Origin: Toxotes chatareus
Lineage: Eukaryota; Chordata; Actinopteri; Toxotidae
DNA length: 64,000 nucleotides
NCBI GenBank assembly: GCA_016801885.1
Contig: CM028892.1
Coordinates: 7,820,114-7,884,113 of the forward strand
Reading direction: 5' to 3'
This document shows positions 49,339 through 62,148 of this stretch, piece after piece. A program made the translations under genes and the position numbers. The notes beneath the pieces were generated by a model. That model made no database searches and had not been told where the DNA came from. It was given only the letters and a program-made list of their open reading frames with translations. Numbering within the stretch: position 1 is the first letter of the stretch; every line of letters begins with the position of its first letter.

Positions 49339-52300
49339 AGATCTGTTAGCATTTCTTTAACAGACTTTTTTTTAAATATTCTGTTTATGCCCTCAGGATG
49401 CATTGTGACCCAAGGTCCCATCAAAACTATGTATAGCAAATAATGTCATTCCTCATCTGCTTTATCGGTTATAGTTTTTTTCCTCTTTTTCTTTTTTTAA
49501 ATCCTGAAAAAAAAGTTGAAATTTTGTAGATAAAAGTTTCTATCCAACAGCAACCTTTTAAGTGCACTGACGCTGTGACCCTCCTGCTGTAGAGATTAAG
49601 TTTGCCTCAGGGCAGAGAAACTGCAAGCTTGAAACGCCCAGGTTCACAGAGACATTTTACAGAGTGTCATTCAGTCACCTCAGCTAAAGCTCCAGGGCTT
49701 TAAAGAATCCAATAATATTGGTTCTCTTTAATTATACCAGTGTTATTTTTGAATGTGTTCATCAGAAATAATTTAAGGTTTGTAGCACCAACTGTGAAAT
49801 ACAGAGAAAGTCAAAGGACAAAGTCTGACAAAGTGTTTCAGTTTTCATGATTTACCAGTAGACTTACCTAAATAACAAACATGTCTGTGTGTGAATTTAT
49901 GGAAAAATACATGGCAGGTAATGAATTGTTGCGCTGTTTTTTTAAGGTGATGCATTTCGTGTTATAGACTCTGTTATCTCCACCGTAAAAAAAGAATCTT
50001 TGCAGGCGGGCACAGTGTGTAAAAACACACTGTTCCACATGATCGTGATGAGGAAGAGAGGGGGATGAGCCTCCTTGTAACGCTGAGTGCCTCGATGCAT
50101 ACAGAACGGACACAGAAACCTCTGTGGATATCCCCATGTCTTTCATTATTTTTATTCACCAGCTATCACTCAGGTTTAGTGAGAGGCTACATGCAGCAGT
50201 GCGCCTGTTAAATCAGAGAAATTTGACAGTTTCATCTTTGATATCTTCCTCTGGATTTTCCTGCTGATTTGCACTTTTCAACTTCAGCCAGGGAATTGTT
50301 GGGGTTCATCTTAAAATATGTCATAAGAATAACTGGGAAAATACTCCAGCTCAGCAGTTATTACGTGAAACATTTGAAAAAACATCTCAAGGATTATTAT
50401 GTCTTTTTTTTTTTCCTTACTGAGCCTGACACCCCACATCACAAACTGTAAGTCTGTAACACAAAGTCATCTAACCCGTCTTGTATACAGCACATGTGGC
50501 TTTGACTTTGCGTCAGTCATGATGCCGCAGATAGTCGGCTCATACATTTATCATCTTATTCCTACATCTCAGTGTTTTGCGGAACAGCTGACAAGTGCTT
50601 TTATTTCACCTCTGGTAAGTCTTAGTAATCAGTTCTCTGTTCAAGACTTTTACGATGATTTTATGCTCAAAAATGCGTGTAGAAGAGGACTGAGTGTCTG
50701 GTCTCACTTTCATGTGGCTCTGAAGTGCACTTGCAGCCAATTTTTCTTTGTCAGTATTCAAGTGTTGCCTTGCCCTGTTGATCTTATCAGGGAAGCTAGA
50801 GCACAAATCCGGCGAAAGCAGCTTTATTTTAATGTCACAGGTATTATATTTGCTGAAGAGCGAATATTGAAATGGGCTTGAACTTGGCACGTTTAAGGGG
50901 CTTCACGACCGTTCTGCTTGTGGTGCAGATCTGGGTAGGGGAAATGAGTTTTCCCCCCAGATCCGATGCTAGTCTAGCACTTCTCCTTTTCACTATTTTT
51001 TATTTTTTGAAAAGCCTTCTCTTTCTCCGTTTGCACTTAAAGCCGCACGCTGTCTGACAAGAGTTTTATGCTAATGTAGTCAGTTCGGGGGGGGGGGCGA
51101 GTGAGGGGCGATGACAAGGGACTGGGATTCATCCAACAGACATCTTGTACTGGTAGCATGTAGAGCAGAGCTCCTCGCCTCATTTGAGGTTTAAGCTATT
51201 TCATTTTATGTCCAAAACGCTCCTCTTAAGGCCTAATTATACATGAGCTGCCATAAAGTAACAATGTAAAGTACAAGGGTTGGAGAGATTGTAGGAAATA
51301 TACTCCCTGTCCTTCCCCATATCTCAGTGAAATTTACATAGATTTAGAAAACAGAGAAGGAGTCCAATTGCCATTAATACCAATTAACATGACCTATTAG
51401 TCAAGTCAGGTTACATGTTATTTAAACAGGACTTTTGTGTGTGTAACCTTCATCCTCCAAGAAAAGCCCTGATTTCATTCAGGCACTGTAGACAATACAC
51501 CATACCCATATGAACACACATATAGAAAAGGAAAAAAAAAATCACCCTTGCATTCTTATCTCTTTTGCACTTAGTAAAGAAGTGGATTCATTATTTCTCT
51601 GTGTTTAGTTTTGGCTGCTCTGTAGAGGTCTTGCTTCTAGGATGCCTGACACAGAAAAAAAAAAAGTAATTAATTTCTTGCCCTAGTTCTTGTCCAAACC
51701 CACGTTGTCATAAGGCCGGCCTGAAGGTTTGGACACGTTTTAGCAGGTAAATTATCTCAGCAAATTTGTGCAAATATCAAGGGGGTGTCATGAGGAAATG
51801 TTCCTGTGTAAACAAGGCATTTGTATCAGAGATCCCGCGAGTGATTCACCGGCCCCTATTGTTAAGCTCAATTAATCCTTTTACCTAGTGGTGTGGCTCC
51901 GGGACTGCCCCCCGCCACCCCCCCACCACCTCCTGCCCAAGTTGGATTTTCATCAGGCTTCCCAGGTTTTCCCAGAGTGGGGGCACATTCAGCCCAGCTT
52001 TGAGAGAGCTCAGTGGATCACAAGGTTGGGTTCATTAAAAGGGAGCAAACTCGAGGGAGAGAGTGCGTAAAAGTACACCCGGTGACAGTGTGAAAGGAGA
52101 GCCATCAGGTGACCCAATCTCTGCCCAGCAGCTGGCCACTCGCTCCCCGGCCAATTAGCCCAGAGAGTTGAGATGCTTTCACTTGCCGTGATAAGGCCCT
52201 GCCTCGTCCTCATCGCTCCCCTTTAATCAGCCTCTTCCTGAGCATCGGTCTTCAGATTAAGGCTCTATCAGTGCCGTGCAGAGGAAGGGCCTGTTCACTC

Positions 52301-52453
52301 ACAGCAGTCCCGCCTCTTAACAGGAGAGGCAGTGGTGTGTGAGCAAGGGGAGGCATGGGTCGACAGAGATAAGATGCACCAAGTGTCGGTGAAGAAGGGA
52401 TGAAGCAGAGAGGCGAGGAATATGAACAATCAAACGTGGTCAGTGAGTCACAG

Positions 52454-52470
52454 GTGTGTGTGTGTGTGTG
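52454..52470 (+). repeat. (GT)n microsatellite
   Basis: About eight GT units. Confidence 0.9.
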
Positions 52471-53337
52471 CGCAGTGCCGATCACTGTCCTGTCTTTTCA
52501 AAGACAGCACACTCTACATTCATTTTCTTGCCTGAGTAATGCAAACAGACAGGAAATTATATTTCCTGAGAGCTGACGTTGACCATCGATGATTGCACCC
52601 AGGTATGAAAACACAACATGTAATGTCCTGAACACACACACACTGCACTCAAAAAAAAAAATGGGAATACATCTTAAGCCCTGCCACATTATCGGAGATT
52701 TGTGGAAGTACATCACGTTTAATCCAAACACAGATGTGGTTGCCCTCCAAACTGTGGATATCTTTAAGGATATCTGTGTAATTCCTTTCCAAGTCTGTTT
52801 CCCTCGCTTCAGTTCCCTTCACTCAGCAGCCTCTCACAAGAGCACTTCAGAGAGAGGGAGGGGCCAGTAGAGTTGTTTGAGTTCTGACACAGACTTGATA
52901 TACCCTCTTGTTGTTACAAACAGAGGGATTATGGCCCATTGCCTTTTGAAAAAGCCTCTCTCTGTCCCCTCAGTAATGTTCCCATCATCGAGCCATTACA
53001 CCAATGTGCTGCTCACCAGCGCCAGTTTCAGCAGACTGACTGAACACTTAGGCCGCTCTGGGTAGCGTGAGGAAGAAGAAAGGCATTTTTTGTGTTACCT
53101 GCAGAGACTTGCGTCCTTGTGTTTCACAGCATGTCAACTTGATTTGATCCATCTGGGCCTTTTGGTGGCACAAAATCGCCGGTCACAAGGTCTCCTGCTC
53201 GGGTGCTCAAAGCATTTGATGAAGAATGGTTAAGGGAGAGCTGCTAAACATTCGCCTTTGTTGGGGAAGTGAAACTTGCAGTTGACCGAGGTTGGAGGTG
53301 AAACATGCTTTCCATTTCAAATTAGAGATTTGCATTT

Positions 53338-53345
53338 GTCCTTCC
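53338..53345 (+). promoter_or_regulatory. Octamer (POU) motif
   Basis: Perfect ATTTGCAT, 0.4 kb upstream of the SOX-POU-SOX composite. Confidence 0.3.
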
Positions 53346-53765
53346 TTTAGACAGTATGATTTGGTCCAGCTTTCTGTGACTTTTTCCCACATCCGACTTC
53401 AATGTCACATTTTCATAATGCGGCAGCTGAGCACTGCCTGTTGGTTTAGTGGAACTGATTGTTTTTTGATGACAGTTGAGAAGGTGACTTACATATTTAG
53501 TTGATGCTTAACATTGGTGGTAACTAAGGGCACTGAAATGTGTTGGAGTGAGTGTGCAAAACTGTAATGCGGGCAGAAGTTAGCGCATAATCTCGGAATG
53601 ATCGTGACAGTCTTACCTCTGGTTATGTTTAAAATGTTGGCGTGCAGTCTTAAAATTTTCTCATGTATTTAGACATGATTCACCTTTGCAGAATGTTTTT
53701 GCTTTAGGCTGTTGCTCTTTGTGCTTGTTAGGAAAAGTCATCATTTGGCAGAAGTGAGCTTGGGT

Positions 53766-53788
53766 AACAAAGATTTGCATGGACAATG
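53766..53788 (+). promoter_or_regulatory. SOX-POU-SOX composite site
   Basis: AACAAAG (53766-53772, SOX type) abuts a perfect octamer ATTTGCAT (53773-53780), which is followed by GGACAATG (53781-53788). On the minus strand the latter two read CATTGTCC-ATGCAAAT, the usual SOX/POU order with one extra base. SOX2 with POU3F or POU5F proteins uses such arrangements; activity here is inference. Confidence 0.4.
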
Positions 53789-55950
53789 ACACAAAGTCAA
53801 CATGTGGCGTTTAAACAAGCAAGCAGCTGCCAAGATGTTAAACGTTCATCTTTGCTGCAGAACATCTGTCTTCAGAAATAAGGTTCAATTCAGAGCTGTG
53901 AGCTCGAAATGTTTGAGATGATCAAGTTGGAATTTGTGTAGAATTTGCTTTTCCAACCTAGTTTTATATAGCGACACCCCTGGGACTGGACCCAGGCTCG
54001 TGGAAAAGAACAGTAGCTTGGCCAAGTGGTTATCCATCACGCTTCAGTCTATGTCCGCAGGGGGAAACGAAACACAGAAACACATACACACACACTGTTT
54101 GTTTGCTGTGATTGCCACCTCTGAGAATATCCTCACCAGTGACTAAATTGGCTTCAGGAAACACTTTTTGGAGGGAGTGCGGGCGAGCCCATTAGCAAGG
54201 AAAGCAGGTGCAGTGTTTTGTCCAAATCCCAGGATTTATTCTGCGGTCATCAGGCCCAGAGGAATAGATTGTTATTTGGCCTTGTTTCATTTTGAGCAGA
54301 ATAAAACTGTATGGGGAAGGAGGAAGGAGGGTTAAGCTAACTGGGACTTTGCAAAGTCATCCCCCTCTCAGTCATTTGTTTGCGTCCACTGAGGGTTGGA
54401 TCCTGACATAAAGAAGCCATTTGAGAAGAAGAGCTTGTTTTTATTGAGTGTCAACATTTAGTTTGCCATGCATCTTCGCCGTGGCTGCGTACATCTACAT
54501 TTCTCCGGGGTCGCCCTGAGCGGCCTGTCAACCGAATGAGGTGGTTATTAATGTAGACACTTGACTCTGTGCTTACTGCGTCCATATGGCTGTGACAGAA
54601 AGGCTTTTACGTGCGACGTGACAACGCACATATACAATGAGTGGAGGAAAAGCGCCAATTATGGTCACAACGCTCCAAAGTGGCTTTTAGTGCCCAGACG
54701 AGGAGATATCTTTAAACTGACTCTGACACACATCCACACACACTCCTACATCTACATGCACACTGTGTTTCCTTTTCAACTCTTTGATTACTTTGTGGAT
54801 GCAGTGATTGTGAGACCACCCTTGATTAGCTCAATTTATTCCCCAGCCATGCCAGAGGGCCATTTAGGGAAGTTTTTGCAGACTCTTTCCATTTATCAAG
54901 ATTGGAGGCAGACATGATTTGAATCTTAAAATGTCCTTGCGGCAGAATACAAACAAGTGCACGCAGGCCAGCTCTGTGTCTCGCTATGTGCACACACATT
55001 TTTTAAGATGAGGGAAGAATAAAGAAGTCTTCTAAAATGATGTTTGATCATCACGTCGGCTTTGTTCTGTGTGTTGGTTTGTTTTTGGAGCCTTTCATTA
55101 TGGATGTGGAGTCAGCCCCCAAACACTCCTCGACTCCTACTCTCTGACAGTCAGAGTTGACGAATGGATGGTGATTCAGTGAGAGGAGCAGCAGTCGAGT
55201 TTGAACTTAGATAACCATGGTGCATACTTTTCTTTTCAAAATGTTGCTTACCCACCATTGCTGACTAACAGAAAATGATTCATGCATTGATGACACTTTT
55301 TCACATGATACCACCCGACTACCACCACTACAGATCAACAGTTGGCTGCAATGAATGGGTAGAGCTGGCATACTGGGAGGAAAACAAACGGAAAAACTAA
55401 AAGGCCATTATAATTGATGGTGGTCCATATAACACACCAAACATTCAGTGGACTGTGTTCACGTAAGAGTTCCTTAGTTTTCCTTTGAGTTTTTCTTCAG
55501 TTTTTTTTTTTTTTTTTAATTAAGATCTCTTCTTAAATCAGCCTCCCTGACTGCCTGCATTTGGGTCCTTTCCCTGTGTTTCTGGTCTCTACCATAGCAC
55601 CTGCATGTGTTTCTCCATTAATAACAGAGCCATTATAAATAATGCAGTTGTTTCTTGTTGAAGTCTTGCTGAGGTTCTGTTTTTAAACCAGTCAGCTCGA
55701 AGCAGTTTTGCCAAAATGGGCATTTTGCCATCACACACACTTCACTAAGCCCATATTTGCCTCATTCCTTGTGACTCACGGTCCCAAAAAAGTTGTTTGC
55801 CTTCATAGTTGTCTCTAATCAAATGCTGTTTAATTGTCCTTCCTGTCTCGGTGTGCACGTTAAAAAACAAATGGCTGTTGTGTGTGGAAGACGAGGAGCA
55901 GATTTGTTTGACAGTCATGGAAGGACTTTCTGGAGTCATGCACCACTGAC

Positions 55951-56015
55951 ATTACCCAAGCCACATGAGGTTGCCTTGGTAACAACCTTTATAGTCTGGG
56001 TAATACCTTGGCAAC
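55951..56015 (+). promoter_or_regulatory. Tandem RFX X-box-like sites inside an inverted repeat
   Basis: GTTGCCTTGGTAAC at 55970-55983 fits the RFX consensus perfectly with a 2-nt spacer. A second copy, AATACCTTGGCAAC at 56002-56015, keeps the right half and part of the left. ATTACCC at 55951 and GGGTAAT at 55998 form an inverted pair around the first site. Confidence 0.45.
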
Positions 56016-56831
56016 AACTTTATGGCCAGGTAATACAGGAAGCATTTAAAGGAGGGGTTGGGGGGCCTTGTAATGGCAGTTTCTGGACCAGTTCATCCTC
56101 CCAAATCTTTGTCCTTATCTCTGGGATCATCCTCAAGCTGCCCCCCCCAACTACCACCACCCCACCCCATCCAGTTTTGGACAACCAAACAGGGGTTAGG
56201 TAGCAATTGACTGGCTGAGGATTTGAGGGTTTAAAATTGGTGAGGCAGTAGATTTTCTCCCATTTTCCTGGCATTCAAACAGAGGTTAATAGCCTCCTTT
56301 CAGCGCTAGGGCGCAATGTCGGCTATTCGCCATTGTCTTTAGTCAGTGTAATGTGTTTACACTCTGTCTTTCGTTCCCTGTTTTGACAGTGCACACACAT
56401 CTGAAGGGATGAACAATGAGGGGGACAATGCAGTGGACATTAATTCTTTTTCTGAGAATGTCTTATTAGTCTCGAGAGGCTGTTTCCAGAAAATGGCTCC
56501 AAATTTATCTTGTTCCAGTTCCAGCCTGATGTTAGGGGAATTCTTTACCATGACATGATGAGAGCACTCATCAATTTGTGCTTATGTTGAATTGCAGTCT
56601 CTTTAAAGAATGGCCTCCTGGGAAATTATTTCCCTCTCAACAAACATTGTGTTTAACTTGCCCATACTTACCTGCATCTATCCCAAATGTATCAGCTCTG
56701 GTAGTGTGCAGCAACTGTTTTCATCTCTGATCTTTTCTCTTCCGAAAGCCCCTTTCTGCAACTCTCTGCACTTTTATTTCCAAAAATAGCAGAATCACAG
56801 GAATGTGGCAGGACTGAATCTCAGCTGGCTG

Positions 56832-56946
56832 ATTGGATTGTCTTTTGCTCTATCTCAGGCTGCATTAGGCAGCCGAGTCTTTGGACGTATAAAAAGGTGA
56901 TGGATGCCTCCTCCTTACGTCTGGACCGCTCAGAGCTGACCTCAGC
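56832..56946 (+). promoter_or_regulatory. Candidate TATA-type core promoter
   Basis: ATTGG (an inverted CCAAT box) lies at 56832-56836 and TATAAAAA at 56888-56895. The spacing predicts transcription from about 56917 (TTACGTC), with CCAAT near -85 and TATA near -29, the classical arrangement. No first exon of a known gene is recognised downstream. It could drive an internal short transcript of the host gene or a noncoding RNA, or be chance. Confidence 0.3.
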
Positions 56947-57015
56947 AGAAGGCAGGAAAGGAAAAAAAATAGAGACTGTGATTTACTGACCAGGCCAGTG
57001 AAAGAAGAGGGGAGG

Positions 57016-57096
57016 ATGAACGCCACTCAGCTCCCACGGCTGACTGCCACAGACGTAAAGCAGTTCCCTCGCTGCTTCTGTTTTTTTCCCCCATGA
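57016..57096 (+). other. First short open frame after the candidate promoter
   Basis: The first ATG downstream of the predicted start (A at -3) opens 26 codons, MNATQLPRLTATDVKQ and onward, ending TGA at 57094-57096. A donor-like GAC/GTAAAG at about 57054 could end a first exon inside it. The peptide is not recognised, and translation is not claimed. Confidence 0.12.
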
Positions 57097-57420
57097 TGCT
57101 TTGAAGGAACATGCAGCGTGGAGAAATTACCCAGGGTAATTATCACTCACTGGAGATCACATGATTTGTGATTAGCTATCAGACCTATTTCATTCCTCAT
57201 CTTAGTTTACGATTTACTTGTTCTCTCCTCCCTTCAGAACGTCACAACCTTCTGCTCCCCTCTCCCCTCACCCCCATTATTCACTGCTGCCATTCTCATC
57301 TCTGTCTCTAAGGTTTTAACATTATAAGAACATCAAGATCAAGTGGTGCAGTGGTGGTTTTAGTGCTGAGTGGGTGCATCTGCTGTGACCCTGTCATCTG
57401 TCTGTCAGTAATAATTAGGC

Positions 57421-57450
57421 ATCTTATGCTTCATGTGAAAAGCATAAGAT
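57421..57450 (+). other. Perfect inverted repeat (11-bp stem, 8-nt loop)
   Basis: ATCTTATGCTT and its exact reverse complement AAGCATAAGAT enclose CATGTGAA. The stem is too short for a typical microRNA precursor but could be a palindromic protein-binding site. Confidence 0.8.
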
Positions 57451-59423
57451 GGGTGAACCCAGCATTCTGTCTCCTCAGTCTATACACTTATATCTGTCTG
57501 ACTGCTTGAGAAAGCGCAAATTATTCAGGCAAATGCCAGAGAGCCCATTATCCTGCATACAGTAAGATGAGTCACATTCTCATTATTATGAGGCCGAATC
57601 CTCATCACAGATCTGGACTTCAGGGATAAATCCTCATCAACATGTGCGGCAGGCAGGGACAGAGCCTAGGGGGACATAGTTACGGGTCGGTCGATGCAAC
57701 AGGTCATTCCTCACATCCCGCGGACTATTTAAGGCAACTCTTAGAATTTTTGGAAGTCATTTCATTTGCCATAAAGCAGCATGAGATGTGAAGAAGAATC
57801 CATTCATATATTTGGGATTCACACTTCAATTACTGGACGGTTTTTATGACTGAAATCCTAAATCGTTTCACTGTGGACCTGTGGCGTTTCAGAGTCAGAT
57901 TAGAACATGAAGCTTTTGTAAATTTGTTCAGGATTATGTTGTTTAGGATTATGTTAAGAGGTTATGTTTAGGATTTCTGACCTGCTGACTTTTTTAAAAG
58001 GGGTTAATCGAGTAGGAAGTAACCTCCTGAACTCTTAGCTTTATTAGTAGAATCCTAGAGAATCTCAGTCTTTATTTGTCTGTTAAAAAAGTGTGGGCAC
58101 ATCCAGCAGTTGTTTTCAGTGCACTGATAGTTAGACCTTTTTATACAGTATGTCTGCCTTGATAGACAGTGAAAGTCCCACTTAGTTCATGAGAATGGAG
58201 TCTAGTGAACAAGTTGAAGACTTTGGCTGCTGCATCATCACCTCAAGATCACTGGAGTTAATGGGAAGGATTAAGTAGGAAAATTACACTCAGTATTTAT
58301 TTGTGTGGGGGAAGAGAGAGTGGATCAGTCAAGTTAAATAATAGCTCAAAATATGAGAGATTTTATCTGGCAAGGAGCTGACAAATGCATTATAATTATT
58401 TAAAAACAGGAGCTCGGCGGGAGATCTGGCGGAATTAATCATTTTGTCAATTGTGGAGAACAGAACCTGAGCATTACTTTACAATCATTTATCATTCCAG
58501 CGATGTAGAACTGTCTCAGAAATTTCATCTCCGTGTTACAGCTATTAAGTGTGTTTTTATAGATTTCAGAACTTGCGGTTCAGTCGTTCATTACTTGCAT
58601 TCAGCCTCCTGGCAGGTCCTCTGCAACATCTTCACAATTTCACCAGGGAGTTTTTGGTGTTCCGGATATCTTTTCAGTTCTTCAGACTCTCTGTCAGGAC
58701 ACAGTGAAAATTCTCCGACAAAGTTTCACATGCTGACAGAAAATGTAATTTAATTAATAATTAATAATTTTGTGTCCTCACAAATAAAATATATGCTGCA
58801 TATGCAGGGTAAGGGATAAATGTGTATTTATAAATTTGGCTCCAATGGAGTAGCTAGAGACACAGATGCAGCCATTCACGCAAACAGAAGCTGAACAGAA
58901 GCAAACCTGCTCCTCCTTAGCCTTGCATGCCTCTGTGGCCAATTTACCATTGAAAATCTTTAATTTCATACTCTTAAATATTTATCCTCTCCAGCATCTC
59001 TTGGATGTGAGTACAGTTGACTTAGGCTGTTTGATAATCTTGGTGGATAATGAGCGTTCTCTATGAATAGGAATATTTCATCAGATAGCACAATCAATAT
59101 TCAGCGAGAGCAGAAGCATTTTCCTGTAATATTCCTATTCTGTAAAATGTATGGATTAAATTTAGGGGGAAAAAAAAAAGCAGGATGTTCAGCACCACAA
59201 TAAAGTTGTTGGGTCTGCAGAGATTGCACAGCCCTGAGAATGCACCGCGCTATAAGACATCATTCCCTTAACAGACCCACATACCTGTAATGGAAGGAAA
59301 AACATTAGCATCAGGAGCAGGTGGAATATGAAGATATATGATGTATAAGCCCGTTCGTTGGCCGGCTGGTGGCACTTGTGCCCCAGTTTTACAGCCTCCT
59401 GACTGTTTTATCAGCTCACATCA

Positions 59424-59445
59424 GTGTGTGTGTGTGTGTGTGTGT
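59424..59445 (+). repeat. (GT)n microsatellite
   Basis: About 11 GT units, followed by an ATATATA stretch. Confidence 0.95.
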
Positions 59446-62052
59446 ACATAAAAATATATACAGTCTCTACACATGTGTGTTTATGGACATGTCCATGTGT
59501 ACACATTAAAGAGAGCAAAGGCTTTTCAATTGCCTCATGGCCCACCAGGCTGCCCCAGCGCAGCTGGGGAGGAGGCCAGAGACATTACTCAGCTATTAAA
59601 CTGTTATTTGCAGGTGTCACCCTCAGCGGGGGCTGTGTTGATAGAGGTGGAAACGCCCTCAAGGTCCACAGCTATACACACACATGCACATATCCTTCAG
59701 ACAGGGGTCTGGGCTGATGGCTGTGGCTCCCCGGCTTGATGGGGTGTAACAAGGGCCAGTAGGGGAGCATAAGGGTGAGCCAGATCGGGCCAGGAGGGGG
59801 GCAACAGGACACCAGAGGAGAACAGGACTGGGCCAGTGGGGAGGCCACCTGCCACTCCATTTCACCCGTGATGAATTGCCCTGGTTTCTTCTGTCTTTGT
59901 TTTGTTTCTGTCGGGAACTTCAGGCTGCAGTCTGACGGCTGCCAGCAGTATAAAAGGTCCCTTTCACACAAATACATGCAGATACATGCATTGTATGTTT
60001 GTAGTACTGTATTTAATGTGTGTCACCTTGGAAAGTTCTTTTCAGCCATTCAAAAGAGTTGTATAATATCTTTTGTGGCTCTGGAAGAGCTGTGTTAAAT
60101 CTGAGGAAAATAACCCTGAGAATGTCTTCGGGATATCATCAGGGTTATCCAGCGAGAGCTCGGAGACAACCAAGTTATTACATCAGACCTGCATGACAAA
60201 CTGGGGGCATTTAGTCTGAAAGACGTGGGCGTTTTTACAAAGCAAGGAGGGTTTAACAAAAGCTGCTATCAAGTTGGATTATAGGAAGTGTAGGATCTTG
60301 CATTTTTTGAGTTTGGGAATGAAAAGTCAGGATGTCTCAGCCTCTGCTGCTTTGACTTTAGCAGATATTGCATGAAATAAGTTTGCATTATTTGAATATA
60401 CTGTATTCAGTTTACTCCCTAAATGGGAATTCTGTAGTGTTTAAAGAAAGAAATTTTAAACTGTTAAAACTGTTCAGGTCCTGATCAGCCCGGGTCAGGA
60501 GGAGGACTGTGATGAAGTGACGCTCGTTGACCTGTTAAGATTCACTACCAACGCGGGTTTGACTTGTGCCACTGTTTCTAAGAACATGACTGCAAAAATG
60601 ATTCATTTTCCATTTGCATGTAAAAAAGGTCCGTAAACATTTTAATAATCAACTGTCCCTTTGCTTCACTATCAAAGAGCTGTTTGTCCTCCCTTGTAAT
60701 GAGTTGGACATTAATAGTTTCTGGTATTTACGCCAACAACATCGTGGATGAAACACAGCCTCGCTGATAAGTGACTCATTTGTTTTTGCAGTCCATTATG
60801 CTCCAGCTGTGCTAGCTGATGTTTTAGGAGGCAGGATCATTCATTACCTGCTTCATTAGTTGTGTCCCTCAAGGTATGGCACCTTTCTGTGAGTCTCTTT
60901 TTTTCCTTTAACACCATATTTTCCAAGAATTTGACCAAAGAATGCCAGACAGGCAGTTTTCTCTGTCCCTCAGGGGCCTTACCTCAGAAAAGGAAAATAC
61001 CATCCACAAGGGACAGTAAACCTTTCAAACCTTTTCCCTTTATATAAATATAGAATATACAAAATCATAATTTTATCACAAGTGTTTATGTGATGTGTTT
61101 TTCAAAATAATGAGAAAAACACCCAATTATTTTTCAGTTTGTCTTGTCCGAGGTGCAGAAAAAGAAAGACATCACATAAAAGTTTGAATCACAAACATAG
61201 TTCTTTATATTTTGTGTGTACTGGATTCCAGCTTGTCTTCTCTTATTCAATCATAGCGCGCACCGGTTTGTGAAAAAGTCATCACAGCAGGAAACATCCT
61301 CTCAGCAACTGCTGCTTGTTCACATCCAGTTGGATACCTCCTCCAGTGTGATCCCAACTGTTTTTTTTTTTTCTCTCTATCACAAAAAATTAACACAGCA
61401 AGTTGTATTTTCGTTATTCAAGATTTGCTTATATTTTCAATTATGCCTGGAGGATGGGTTTAGATGGCTGGCATACTGCCTTTGATTGTGTTCACCACCC
61501 ATTGCTCTCTTAATTGGTTCCCTCTAAATTAAACAACTTGTTTGATGAATGTTTTGTTCAGAGTGCCATAGATGTGAGGTTGCGCCACACAGCTCCCTAC
61601 AGTGTGGCAGAGTCATAGATTACCAGACTTGAGCAAGATGCTCATGAATGTGAAAGCAGCCACACAAACACACATCATCTGAGACGTTGGAGGAGACCTC
61701 ATGAAGTCAGTCCAGAGCTGCTGGACTGAGACCTGGATGCTGTCACTGCGGGCCCAGTGCTGGGGGCCAGTTTTTTCTTTACAGTTTCACTGATGGTTCT
61801 GCCTGTTCAGTAGTAGCAGTCGTTTTGTGGATACAGTAGTCACCACTATCATGGTCACGGCTTCATTAAGTCAAGAATTATGTGGTAAAGTGAACACAAA
61901 TGGGTGGAACTCAGCAAAGACTTGCATTAGTGCCCCAAAGTTTTTTTGGAAAATCCAATTAGTGCCAAGACACAGACTGACACACAGACAGATGGTCAGA
62001 CTGTGGATCTGTTTTTGTGTGCCTCCTCCCACACAATATGATAATACACTGA

Positions 62053-62148
62053 TGACGTGACGGGAAGCACTGTGTCTGTCACGTGATTTGACTTAATGGG
62101 ACATGATGATTATGTATCTGCCACGGGACGTGACGGGACAGGGACGTC
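62053..62148 (+). promoter_or_regulatory. Cluster of CRE-like and E-box motifs with a duplicated 12-mer
   Basis: GACGTGACGGGA occurs at 62054-62065 and 62137-62148. The first copy overlaps TGACGTGA (CRE-like). A palindromic TCACGTGA, the form bound by USF or MITF/TFE proteins, lies at 62079-62086. CpG is locally higher than in the flanks. Confidence 0.3.

Larger units (their letters stand above)
49339..56820 (+). other. Intron block with several regulatory-site candidates
   Basis: No coding match; an open frame of about 160 codons near 50399-50881 is unrecognised and probably chance. Contents: G11 at 51087-51097, a GC-richer stretch at 51880-52240, (GT)n at 52454-52470, octamers at 53338 and 53773, a CpG-bearing segment at 54460-54680, T17 at 55501, and X-boxes at 55970-56015. 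Confidence 0.55.

Noticed and set aside
50399..50881. Longest open frame in the window (about 160 codons, + strand)
   Set aside because: No recognisable domain, composition like its surroundings, and this length is expected by chance in 64 kb read in six frames.
52005..52040. GAGCTCAGTGG followed by GGGTTCATTAA, resembling tRNA A and B boxes
   Set aside because: The two are only about 20 bases apart, far too close for a tRNA or a tRNA-derived SINE.
59188..59205. RE1 left half-site TTCAGCACC
   Set aside because: No GGACAG right half at any usual spacing.
59949..59957. TATAAAAGG as a second promoter
   Set aside because: Strong TATA match but no CCAAT or GC partner and no start-site context; weaker than the unit at 56832.
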